DNA of 64,000 bases from Pedobacter sp. SYSU D00535 (lineage in GTDB: Bacteria > Bacteroidota > Bacteroidia > Sphingobacteriales > Sphingobacteriaceae): positions 1 to 64,000 of the forward strand of contig NZ_JAFEWD010000002.1 of the NCBI RefSeq assembly GCF_017355855.1. The letters run 5' to 3'. The notes below the pieces were generated by a model, which worked only from the letters and a program-made list of their open reading frames with translations, searched no databases and was not told the origin of the DNA. Position numbers and translations under genes: made by a program. Below, one piece after another: positions 43,521 through 52,472 of this stretch; the first letter of the stretch is position 1, and every line of letters begins with the position of its first letter.

Positions 43521-43546
43521 AAAAGCGCACTAAGGTGCGCTTTTTT
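43521..43546 (+). terminator. Terminator after tRNA-Lys copy 2
   Basis: AAAAGCGCAC pairs with GTGCGCTTTT across a TAAG loop and is followed by more T. A strong intrinsic terminator. Confidence 0.85.
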
Positions 43547-43878
43547 CGTTTAAGGCATGCTCGTTCTGAGCGTGTTAGCCAAACAAAAAGGAAGGTCAAG
43601 GTAAACTAAAGTTATTCAAGCTATATGGAGCCCCATTTAGTGCCCCTTTATTAATCTTAAATCGGGGCACCGAATTTCTAAATCCTGTTGAATGCTTCAT
43701 TTCGGGGATCAATGTGTTCGGCTTTGGCTGAAGTATTGATAACTAATAGAGGCAGAAATGAAAACAATCAGAAACTTCTGAAAAAAAAAAGCGCCCGGCT
43801 ATACCAGGTAACTACCCAAGTTAAGAGGTGAGGTGGAAGATAGGGAACATTTTTTTCCTGACTTGCGTAAAATAATTT
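43547..43878. other. Intergenic stretch between tRNA-Lys and the hybrid kinase
   Basis: About 330 bp. It contains a GTGCCCC (43640-43646)/GGGGCAC (43664-43670) inverted repeat. I see no gene. A position beside tRNA genes is a frequent integration site, but no integrase or attachment-site duplication is visible. Confidence 0.4.
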
Positions 43879-46641
43879 ATGCGTATAGATGAGCTAAGGA
43901 AGCATCCGAAATATAAAAACATTCCGGATGAGTACGTGACCATGTTTGAAGAGATTATTAGGGGTAGTGTCTTGAATGGGTTTGAAGAAGATGTATCAGA
44001 ACAAGAGTGTGAAATTGAACGGATACTAGCTGGGACCATAGGAAACCTCAGCGGAAATATCGCTGCATATAATAAAGCCTGTCAGTCTCGCCTCACTGGG
44101 ATCCTGGACTTGGCCAAGCTTTTAGAGCAGGAGGTTTCGATAATAAAGCATCAAAAGGACGAGCTTGTGCTGCATGCTAAACATAGAGAAACCATGCTGG
44201 CCGTAGGCAGGGCAGGGAGCTGGGAAGTTGGTATGGGGGGAGATGTGTATGCAAACCAAAACTTTTGGTCCGATGAGCTTTTTCGTATACTGGGTATTGA
44301 GCCCAACAGTATCGATTTGAATTATGAAACCTATCTGAGTTTTATTCACCCGGAAGATGTAGGACGTTTTGAAAAAGAAGTACATCAAGCTGTGGAATTA
44401 AATGGCAGGTATGATATTGAATACCGTATTGTAAGGAGAAACGGGTTGGTAAGACACGTAAGGGATATCGCAGAAGTTATCTTCGATAAGGTTTCTGGTC
44501 ACCCTGTTAAGCTTGTTGGAATTACGTTTGATATCACTGATTTAAAGGTCGCCCAGGCCGAAGTTAAAAAGAGCGAAATTAAATATAAGTCGCTGTTCGA
44601 TAATAATCCTGACATGGTTTATTATCAAAACAGGGAAGGTTACATTCTAGATATAAATGATTCTGTCCGCCAGTTATACGGGCTGCCGAAAGAAGCCGTC
44701 ATTAACAAACATTACTCATGCTTTGTCGAAACAGACAAGTTGGAGATGTCTGAGAATCACTTGAAAATCGCTTTCGAGGGGAAAGCTGTAAAATTCGAAC
44801 AAGAGCTATTTATTCCTTCGAGAGGGAAAAGATATTTCATAGACGTTACTAAGATCCCGGTCATAGTTGACGGTGAGGTAATTGGGGTTCATACAGTATC
44901 AAAAGACATTACAGATTTTAAACTAAGTTTAGAAACCGTTCAAAGCCAGGCTGAAGAATTGCAGGCAATCAACGAAGAGCTGCAAGCTCAGGCTGAAGAA
45001 CTTACTGCCCAGGCCGAGAACTTGAATGAGCTGAACAGGGAGTTGGCGGAAGAAAGAGTTAAAGCAGATAAAGCGAATCAGGCGAAGAGCGCTTTTCTGG
45101 CCACTATGAGTCATGAGATCAGAACTCCGATGAACGGGGTGATCGGGATGGCCAAGCTTCTGTCATCTACGGATTTGAATAGCGAGCAGGAAGAATACGT
45201 GAACATTGTGGGCAAAAGTGGAGAGGCGCTGCTTGAACTGATCAATGATATTCTTGATTACTCGAAGATAGAAGCGGGGCACCTTGAGGTGGAACAACAC
45301 GAATTTAACTTAACGGAATGCGTAGAATCTGTGATGGACGTTTTTGCTGTAAAGGCAGCTAGTCAGGGATTAGACTTGATTTATAAAATTAATCCGGCTA
45401 TTCCAACAAGCATTATGGGCGATAGTCACCGCTTACGGCAGGTGCTTATCAACCTGGTAAATAATGCTATCAAGTTTACAGTTTCCGGGGAGGTTTTCGT
45501 AAAAGTAGATTTGAAAGACTTCAGCTCCAACGAAATTGATTTGGCTTTTGACGTTATTGATACAGGCATTGGAATTCCAAAAGAGAAAATATCGCGTCTC
45601 TTTAAGGCCTTTTCACAGGTAGACTCTTCGACAACCAGAAAATATGGAGGCACCGGACTAGGGTTAGTTATTTCCGAAAGACTGGTCAAACTAATGGGGG
45701 GAGAAATCGGAGTGGAAAGTACTGTAGGTGTTGGGACTACTTTTTTTTTCAATGTAAAATGCAGGGTGTCGGCAGAATCTATGATGCTTGGTATCCAGAC
45801 TAATTTTAAAAGCATTGAGAATAGAAGGATCCTCATTGTTGATGATAACGTTAACTATCTGGAAATTCTCAGAACTCAGCTAGAGCAATGGGGATTGAAA
45901 GTAGATCTGGCAGAATCGGGTAGCCAAGCCCTTGCTATTCTCTCGCAGCAAAATAATTTTGACCTGATTATCACGGATATGCTTATGCCAGGTATGGACG
46001 GGTTGGAACTGTCGAAAGCTATTAGAGGAAAGATACCACATGTTCCCATCATTCTTTTGAGCGCCGTAGGCGATATAAATCGTTCGAAATATCCTGAATT
46101 ATTTTCTTCTGTTTTAACAAAACCAGTAAAGGAAAACTTGTTAGATAGCTCAATCCGGATGGCACTCAATAGGAATACCGCTGTTGACGGAAAGCAGGAG
46201 ACAAAAAAGGCAGTGCCGGTTTTCTCGGAAGATTTTGCGAACGAAAACCCTCTTACGATCCTATTAGCGGAGGATAATCTAATCAATCAAAAGCTAATCA
46301 TCCGTATTTTGAACAAATTGGGGTATACGCTCGATGTCGCAAACAATGGAGTTGAAGCGGTGAGTTTATGCAAAACAAAGCAGTACGACCTTGTTCTAAT
46401 GGATGTCCTGATGCCGGATATGGATGGGCTAGAGGCGACAAGAACTATAAGATCGATGCATATAAAACAGCCTCAAATTATAGCGTTGACAGCCAACGCG
46501 TTACCAGAAGACCGCGTTGCTTGTATTGGCGCCGGGATGGACGACTTTATGACGAAACCAGTTAAGCTAGAGGAGTTGATGAAATTGTTGATGAAGGCAG
46601 CAGTGGCCGAATCAAAGAGAAGGTCCGAGTATGCGAACTAG
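43879..46641 (+). CDS. Hybrid sensor histidine kinase with two receivers
   Basis: The 920-residue cytoplasmic protein has an N-terminal helical part (1-90), two PAS domains (about 105-220 and 230-345), a coiled coil (LQAINEELQAQAEELTAQAEN), then HisKA with His412 in MSHEIRTPMNG and a HATPase domain (NLVNNAIKF, DTGIGIP, GGTGLGLVIS). Two receiver domains follow, with Asp700 (TDMLMPGMDG) and Asp842 (MDVLMPDMDG). No transmembrane helix is seen, so the signal is intracellular. No output domain or partner regulator gene is beside it. Confidence 0.95.
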   Translation: MRIDELRKHPKYKNIPDEYVTMFEEIIRGSVLNGFEEDVSEQECEIERILAGTIGNLSGNIAAYNKACQSRLTGILDLAKLLEQEVSIIKHQKDELVLHAKHRETMLAVGRAGSWEVGMGGDVYANQNFWSDELFRILGIEPNSIDLNYETYLSFIHPEDVGRFEKEVHQAVELNGRYDIEYRIVRRNGLVRHVRDIAEVIFDKVSGHPVKLVGITFDITDLKVAQAEVKKSEIKYKSLFDNNPDMVYYQNREGYILDINDSVRQLYGLPKEAVINKHYSCFVETDKLEMSENHLKIAFEGKAVKFEQELFIPSRGKRYFIDVTKIPVIVDGEVIGVHTVSKDITDFKLSLETVQSQAEELQAINEELQAQAEELTAQAENLNELNRELAEERVKADKANQAKSAFLATMSHEIRTPMNGVIGMAKLLSSTDLNSEQEEYVNIVGKSGEALLELINDILDYSKIEAGHLEVEQHEFNLTECVESVMDVFAVKAASQGLDLIYKINPAIPTSIMGDSHRLRQVLINLVNNAIKFTVSGEVFVKVDLKDFSSNEIDLAFDVIDTGIGIPKEKISRLFKAFSQVDSSTTRKYGGTGLGLVISERLVKLMGGEIGVESTVGVGTTFFFNVKCRVSAESMMLGIQTNFKSIENRRILIVDDNVNYLEILRTQLEQWGLKVDLAESGSQALAILSQQNNFDLIITDMLMPGMDGLELSKAIRGKIPHVPIILLSAVGDINRSKYPELFSSVLTKPVKENLLDSSIRMALNRNTAVDGKQETKKAVPVFSEDFANENPLTILLAEDNLINQKLIIRILNKLGYTLDVANNGVEAVSLCKTKQYDLVLMDVLMPDMDGLEATRTIRSMHIKQPQIIALTANALPEDRVACIGAGMDDFMTKPVKLEELMKLLMKAAVAESKRRSEYAN

Positions 46642-46874
46642 AATCTTTTCGATAAGAATTGATTAAGGGTTTTATCCTAGACACGATTAGTGAGTGTCAA
46701 GGATTTTGATTTCGAGAACTTCAGCAGAGGTAATCAAAGGTATGTACGCAGGCCAGCCGCTTACACAAAGTGTCAAAATATTGGCTGGACGGGGCACGGA
46801 GTACTATCTAAAGCAATTCTTGCAGGACAGGCAAATAAAAATAGTATAATTTTATATCAGCAGTGTCGGGCGAC

Positions 46875-47867
46875 TTAGTTTGAAATCCGTACCAATACGC
46901 GCCCCTGCATCCCTCCATCCAATATAGTCTGAATAGCTTCAGGCACTTGCTCTAACGTGATCTCTTTGACCTGCTCTTGCAGCGTCTCCGGCTTCCAGTC
47001 GGTTGCAAGGTGTTTCCAAATACTGTTGCGGGGCTGCAAAGGCATTTCCACGGAGTCGACGCCGATCAGTTGTACACCTTTAAGGATGAAGGGAAAAACA
47101 GAGGTTGGCACTTCCGGCCCGTTCACCATTCCGCAGGCAGTAACTACGCCCCCGTAATGTAAGCTCTTCAAAAGGGTAGCCAGCACCCTTCCCCCGACAG
47201 TGTCGATGGCAGCAGCGAAGCGTGGCTTCAGCAGAAACTTTGACGAGCTGTCTTCCATCTCTGTTCTGGAAATGATTTCATCAGCGCCAATACGCGAGAG
47301 GAAGGCTTGCGCATCGGTTTTACTGCTGATGGCAGCCACGCTGAATCCCAAACGCTTCAGAATAGCAATGGCTATTGAGCCAACACCACCTGTGGCTCCT
47401 GAAACAGCTACTGAACCCGAAGCCGGAATGATTCCGCTTTTAAGTAAGGCAGCGACACTGAGCCCGGCAGTAAAGCCGGCAGTTCCGTAGCTCATACTGT
47501 CTTTCATGCTCAGCTCCGGGGGGAGGAGGAGCACCCATGCTGCAGGTACTCGAATGTATTCAGAGAAGCCACCGCTGGTGTTCATTCCCAAATCGAAACC
47601 CGTTACCAGCACTTCGTCGCCTGCCTGGAAGTCGCCTACTGCAGATTCCACCACTACTCCGGCAGCGTCTACACCCGGCGTATGAGGATAACGGCGTGTA
47701 ACGCCCTTATTGCCGGTTGCCGACAATGCATCCTTATAATTGACAGAAGAATAGTGTACCCGAATAAGTACTTCTCCGGCTGGTAGTTCATCCATAGGTC
47801 TTTCGACGATTGCCATGGAGTACCGTCCTTCTTGCTCGATGACCTGCAGGCTTTTGAATCGATTCAT
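46875..47867 (-). CDS. YhdH/YhfP-family quinone oxidoreductase
   Basis: The 330-residue product belongs to the MDR group of YhdH/AcuI (acrylyl-CoA reductase-like) enzymes: VHYSSVNYKDALSATGNKGVTRRYPHTPGVDAAGVV at the start and GATGGVGSIAIAILKRLGFSV for NADPH binding. It lacks the zinc ligands of alcohol dehydrogenases, as is normal for the group. It begins 41 bp after the ROK gene stop on the same strand and may be co-transcribed; a link to sugar breakdown is not obvious. Confidence 0.9.
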   Translation of the reverse strand: MNRFKSLQVIEQEGRYSMAIVERPMDELPAGEVLIRVHYSSVNYKDALSATGNKGVTRRYPHTPGVDAAGVVVESAVGDFQAGDEVLVTGFDLGMNTSGGFSEYIRVPAAWVLLLPPELSMKDSMSYGTAGFTAGLSVAALLKSGIIPASGSVAVSGATGGVGSIAIAILKRLGFSVAAISSKTDAQAFLSRIGADEIISRTEMEDSSSKFLLKPRFAAAIDTVGGRVLATLLKSLHYGGVVTACGMVNGPEVPTSVFPFILKGVQLIGVDSVEMPLQPRNSIWKHLATDWKPETLQEQVKEITLEQVPEAIQTILDGGMQGRVLVRISN

Positions 47868-47908
47868 TTCTTTTTAACCTAAAGAATGTCCCTTCAGTTT
47901 TTCAGTGT

Positions 47909-49174
47909 TTAACTCAATTTATCTACCATCATCAGTTGAATCTGCGCATCGATCACATTTTCAAAAACAGTATAAGCTGCGCCAAAAATGACTGAGTGCG
48001 GGCCAATATCTGATACTGCTATCGCTACTTGCTCTCGCAACTCCGTCATGCAATACGTATTGATGGCTTGACGTGTGGGGATGGTCAGGTACTGTTTAGC
48101 TTCCGCCATGATACCTCCCAGAATGATGAGCTCGGGGTTAAATAGTTGGATCAGAGTAGAAAGGCCCTTGCCCAGGTGTGTGCCGAACTCCGATAGAAGC
48201 TCAATAGCGAACTGGTCGCCTCTGTTTGCTGCCTCAATGATTTGTTTAGGTTCTATATTCTCCAGGTCGCTGGCCGCCAGCTGATTCAATATAGAATCTT
48301 TGCCAGATTTGATAGCTTCTTTCGCTTTGCGAGCGATGGCTACTCCCGAGGCTACTGTTTCCAGGCAGCCACGCTTTCCGCAGTAGCACAGGTCCCCGTT
48401 ATCTACAAAAGGAATGTGGCCAATCTCACCAAAAAATCCGGTGCTGCCTGTACAAATCTTTCCGTCCACAATTGCACCCAATCCGATCCCCCAATCTAAT
48501 AGTACAACCAGAACATTTTGCTTCCCCTTAGCAATACCACGCCGACACTCTGCCATCGTACTGCTTTTGACATCGTGTTGAATAAAAACCGGCTTTTTTA
48601 GCTGGCTTTCCAGCTCTTCTCTCAGGGTGGAGGAAGCACCCGCTTCGTAGAGGTAGGAGTAATTATTTCCTTTCTTAGGATCTACCAGCCCTGGCATACT
48701 TAATCCTACTCCTACCAGGTTAGCCGGGTCGACACCCGACCGTTCAATAAAATCTTCAGTCAGAACGACCAGCTGTTTCAATGCGGCTCGGTTGGTAGTA
48801 ATTTTCAGATTAAACACCTGTACGCCTGTTATATTATTATGGTTGTTGTCCAGGATGCACATTTTGGTTTCAAATCTGCCGATCTCAATACTTAATACAT
48901 AAATGGATCCGGCTCTCAGCGAGTGCAGATCGGGCTTTCTTCCGCCCACCGAAATCCCCTTTCCTTTTTTCTCTAACAGTCCTTCTCCCAGCATTTCGTT
49001 GATCAGCGCGAGGGAGGTAGGCAGACTGATGTTTAGGTTAACAGCCAATTCTACCGACGACTTCGGGCCATGAACATAGATCTGTTTAAGAAGGCGGGTT
49101 TTGTTTAGATGTTTCTTTTTCTCGAGGTAACTCAACCCTTCAATGTATTCTTTTTCTAATATCAGCGACTTCAT
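47909..49174 (-). CDS. ROK-family transcriptional regulator (NagC-like)
   Basis: The 421-residue product has an N-terminal winged helix (about 25-85: SSVELAVNLNISLPTSLALINEMLGEGLLE) and a C-terminal ROK sugar-kinase-like domain. The ROK zinc/ligand motif is CYCGKRGCLETVASG, with GFFGEIGHIPF just before it. ROK regulators bind sugars such as GlcNAc-6-P or xylose. It is divergent from the SusC gene across 208 bp, so it is a likely regulator of the locus, whose GH89 would release GlcNAc; this is inference. Confidence 0.9.
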   Translation of the reverse strand: MKSLILEKEYIEGLSYLEKKKHLNKTRLLKQIYVHGPKSSVELAVNLNISLPTSLALINEMLGEGLLEKKGKGISVGGRKPDLHSLRAGSIYVLSIEIGRFETKMCILDNNHNNITGVQVFNLKITTNRAALKQLVVLTEDFIERSGVDPANLVGVGLSMPGLVDPKKGNNYSYLYEAGASSTLREELESQLKKPVFIQHDVKSSTMAECRRGIAKGKQNVLVVLLDWGIGLGAIVDGKICTGSTGFFGEIGHIPFVDNGDLCYCGKRGCLETVASGVAIARKAKEAIKSGKDSILNQLAASDLENIEPKQIIEAANRGDQFAIELLSEFGTHLGKGLSTLIQLFNPELIILGGIMAEAKQYLTIPTRQAINTYCMTELREQVAIAVSDIGPHSVIFGAAYTVFENVIDAQIQLMMVDKLS

Positions 49175-49316
49175 GATAAAGTTTCTGCATAATTAATATT
49201 CCCAGATTAACCTACCGTTAAATAATTACTTCTATAAAAATTTTAATGAACTTACTATTGTTAAATTAAAAATTCAGCGAACAGCGATCCTTAACCAAAA
49301 TTTTTTCTTGATCTAA

Positions 49317-49346
49317 TTTCGGCTTTAAACAGCCCCTCTACCTTAG
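49317..49346 (+). promoter_or_regulatory. Weak promoter candidate of the SusC locus
   Basis: TACCTTAG (49339-49346) is near the TAnnTTTG consensus, with a TTTC 18 nt upstream. It lies 37 bp before the SusC start. No palindrome for the ROK regulator is evident. Confidence 0.3.
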
Positions 49347-49382
49347 GTCCCGGTAATTGGAAAATTAATCAATCGAAAAAAC

Positions 49383-52300
49383 ATGAAAATCCTTAAAACC
49401 GCCAGCCCAAGTAGCAGCCTCCTGTTTATGCTCTTGCTGTCAATTTTGAATTTGCCTCAACTGGCTCATGCACAATCATTGAGGGTGCTGACTGGGGTGG
49501 TAAATGATGCAAAAACCGGCGAAACACTCCCGGGTGTAACGGTAACCGCTACCAGGTCAGGTAAATCAGTGTCAAGCGATGCCAATGGGCGATTTTCTAT
49601 AGAGGTGATGCCCGCTGATCTATTAGTAGTAAAAATGATTGGTTTTGAGGATCAGTCGCTTGAAGTTACTGATCAGCAGCATGTGACCGTCTCTCTGTCT
49701 TTTGTTTCAGCTAATTTGCAGGAGGTGGTAGTAGTGGGGTACGGTACCCAGAAAAAAGCAAACCTGACAGGTTCAGTAGCGGTGATTAATTCAGGAGACC
49801 TGGCAGGAAGGCCTGCCACCTCTGTAAATAACGCTATTCAGGGTCTGATGCCAGGAGTAACCGTTACTAATTCAACTGCCTTACCCGGTCAAAATTCAGG
49901 AACTATTCGTATCCGCGGTATTGGAACTCTCGGGAACTCTGAGCCTCTGGTTGTGATAGATGGTATTCCCGGCGGGAGTTTAAGTATTCTTAATCCTGAT
50001 GATATTGAAAGTATTTCTGTGTTAAAAGACGCTGCTTCATCGTCCATCTACGGAGTAAGAGGAGCAAACGGGGTTATTTTGGTGACAACAAAAACTGGAA
50101 AAGAGGGGAGAGCACCGGCTATCAGCTATACCAATTATTTTGGCTGGCAAACACCTACCGCGTTGCCTGAGATGTTAGGTTCAGTAGATTATATGACTCT
50201 TTTGAATGAGTCACAAAGGAATGTGGGGCGGACGCCAACTTATACAGACGCAGAAATTGAAAAGGCACGCACCGGTTCAGATCCTAACAGTTTTGCTAAT
50301 ACTAACTGGATAGATGAAATCTATCGGAAAAATGCGGGGCAGCAAAATCACAATTTTAACATAACCGGCGGCGCAAAAGATGTTACTTATTACGCGTCCT
50401 ATGGCTACCTGAAAGAAGGTGGTTTAATTACCGGCGATAACTTTTCGGCCGGAAGGCACAACCTCCGACTTCGGCTTAACACGACTTTAGTAGATCGGCT
50501 TAAGATAGATGCAAATATCGGATATATTGATAGGAAATATTCCGGATCCTCCGAAGGACTCGGATCAGGAGCAGGTCCTATTTATGCCGCTCACCAAATA
50601 TTACCCTTAGTTCCTGTACGCTTTACTACTGGCGGCTGGGGATATATTGGAGGGCAGAGAAATCCGGTAGCAGTAACTACAGACGGAGGCACTAATGCTT
50701 TCGGCTCTCAGGAGATCACAGGAAATCTGGCAGCCACGCTCACTCTGGCAAAAGGCCTGAACATCAGAGGGCAGTACGGAGTGGTCCGATATAATTCGGC
50801 AAGGACGATCTTTTCCAAAACGATCAATTACTACAGTCCCGTAGATGGTTCATTGATCTATCAAACGAATGCAAAAAATAAGATCGATGAGAGGGATTAC
50901 CGGGGGACTTACCAGACATTCATCGGTTATGCGGAGTATGAGCGGACCATCGGTGGCCGGCATTATTTTAAGGCGATGACAGGGGCATCACGGGAAGAGG
51001 ATCTTGGAGCAGACTTTGGAGCTACAAGAGAGGTTTTACCCACGCAGGATGTGCCTTCATTAAACATCGGAACTCAGAATCAGTTGAATAACGGAAGTGC
51101 CAGCCAAAATGCCCTGCAATCTTTGTTTGGTAGGTTTAATTATGGGTACAAGGATCGGTATCTGGCTGAGCTGAACTTTCGCTATGATGGATCTTCTCGT
51201 TTCGCGAAAGACGTGCGCTGGAACTTATTTGGATCGGCATCTCTTGGATGGACCCTATCCGAGGAACGGTTTTTTGAAAAAATCCGTCCTGTTGTTGGAC
51301 TTGCAAAGATTCGTGCTTCCTATGGAACTCTTGGAAACGACAGGGTAGGCAGTGATTTCCCTTCGATCGCAACGATCATTCCTGTTACCACCATGCCGAT
51401 CGGAAATGTACTTACATCCGCCTACGCGCAAACAACGTTACCTAATCCTATTCTCACCTGGGAGTCGGTAGAAAAGCAAAATATCGGCTTGGATCTGGCC
51501 TTCCTGAGAAACCGGCTGTCCGTTACTGCTGATTATTTCATACATAAGACAAACGATATTTTGTTAAGGGTTGACTACCCGGATGTTTTGGGAGCAACGG
51601 AACCTTCGCAGAATGCGGGGAAGGTAGAAAACCGCGGATGGGAACTGCAAACAGGATGGCAGGATAACATAAAAGGATTCCGGTACGGCTTTAATTTCAA
51701 TCTTTCAGATGTTAATAATAAGGTAGTTAGTCTTGGTGGAGTGCCGCCAACTTTCGGAGATCGAGTACGCTTTGTTGGAGAAGCCATTGATTCTTTTTAT
51801 GGCTTGGTGGCTGATCGAATTGCCCAAGTTTCAGACTTTGATTTCAATCCTACGACCAATACTTATACTCCTAAATTCCCTTTTATCAGTGGAGATCCGG
51901 TGCAACCGGGCGATCTGATCTACAAAGATTTGAACAATGACGGAAAGCTAACGCTTGCAGACGACAGGAAGGTAATCGGTGATGCTATTCCAAGGTACAC
52001 TTTCGGTTTTCGTGCTGATGCCGCATGGAAGGGTATCGATTTGAGCATTTTCCTGCAGGGTGTCGGCAAAGCAAGCGGATACATTGGAGGTGCCGCCAGG
52101 CATGCTTATATTAATGAGGGAAGTCTGCCCCAGAAGGTTCACCTCGATCGCTGGACCCCCGATAACACCGATGCTTCCTATCCAAGATTTACTTACCAAC
52201 AGAGCCATAACCAGCGTCTTTCTACCTACTGGCTGGAGGATGCTTCCTACCTGCGACTAAAAAATGTGCAGATAGGCTATACGCTCCCTGCTGCTTTCAC

Positions 52301-52466
52301 CCAAAAATACCGCATCAATCGCTTCAGACTGTACGCTTCTGCAGATAACCTGTTTACCAGCACCAACTTTTTTTACGGCTATGATCCCGAGTCGCCGGTA
52401 AGTACAGGAGGATTCTACCCGCAGGTGAAAACAGTGGTTTTCGGACTTAACCTTACTTTAAATTAA
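49383..52466 (+). CDS. SusC/RagA-type TonB-linked outer-membrane receptor
   Basis: The 1027-residue product has a signal peptide (LLFMLLLSILNLPQLAHAQ), a carboxypeptidase-regulatory-like domain (about 35-110; VLTGVVNDAKTGETLPGVTV), a TonB box region EVVVVGYGTQKKANLTGSVA, and the plug with IRIRGIGTLGNSEPLVVIDG and GVRGANGVILVTTK. The barrel runs to the end. It imports oligosaccharides with its SusD partner, encoded 6 bp downstream. It is the first gene of a long plus-strand locus. Confidence 0.96.
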   Translation: MKILKTASPSSSLLFMLLLSILNLPQLAHAQSLRVLTGVVNDAKTGETLPGVTVTATRSGKSVSSDANGRFSIEVMPADLLVVKMIGFEDQSLEVTDQQHVTVSLSFVSANLQEVVVVGYGTQKKANLTGSVAVINSGDLAGRPATSVNNAIQGLMPGVTVTNSTALPGQNSGTIRIRGIGTLGNSEPLVVIDGIPGGSLSILNPDDIESISVLKDAASSSIYGVRGANGVILVTTKTGKEGRAPAISYTNYFGWQTPTALPEMLGSVDYMTLLNESQRNVGRTPTYTDAEIEKARTGSDPNSFANTNWIDEIYRKNAGQQNHNFNITGGAKDVTYYASYGYLKEGGLITGDNFSAGRHNLRLRLNTTLVDRLKIDANIGYIDRKYSGSSEGLGSGAGPIYAAHQILPLVPVRFTTGGWGYIGGQRNPVAVTTDGGTNAFGSQEITGNLAATLTLAKGLNIRGQYGVVRYNSARTIFSKTINYYSPVDGSLIYQTNAKNKIDERDYRGTYQTFIGYAEYERTIGGRHYFKAMTGASREEDLGADFGATREVLPTQDVPSLNIGTQNQLNNGSASQNALQSLFGRFNYGYKDRYLAELNFRYDGSSRFAKDVRWNLFGSASLGWTLSEERFFEKIRPVVGLAKIRASYGTLGNDRVGSDFPSIATIIPVTTMPIGNVLTSAYAQTTLPNPILTWESVEKQNIGLDLAFLRNRLSVTADYFIHKTNDILLRVDYPDVLGATEPSQNAGKVENRGWELQTGWQDNIKGFRYGFNFNLSDVNNKVVSLGGVPPTFGDRVRFVGEAIDSFYGLVADRIAQVSDFDFNPTTNTYTPKFPFISGDPVQPGDLIYKDLNNDGKLTLADDRKVIGDAIPRYTFGFRADAAWKGIDLSIFLQGVGKASGYIGGAARHAYINEGSLPQKVHLDRWTPDNTDASYPRFTYQQSHNQRLSTYWLEDASYLRLKNVQIGYTLPAAFTQKYRINRFRLYASADNLFTSTNFFYGYDPESPVSTGGFYPQVKTVVFGLNLTLN

Positions 52467-52472
52467 ACTCCA

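Noticed and set aside
43547-43878. Integration site of a mobile island beside tRNA-Lys
   Set aside because: No integrase gene and no duplicated tRNA end outside the complete second tRNA gene is visible.
46690-46878. Open frame of 62 codons between the hybrid kinase and the oxidoreductase gene
   Set aside because: It has no recognisable family or composition typical of a protein and overlaps the end of the YhdH-type gene.
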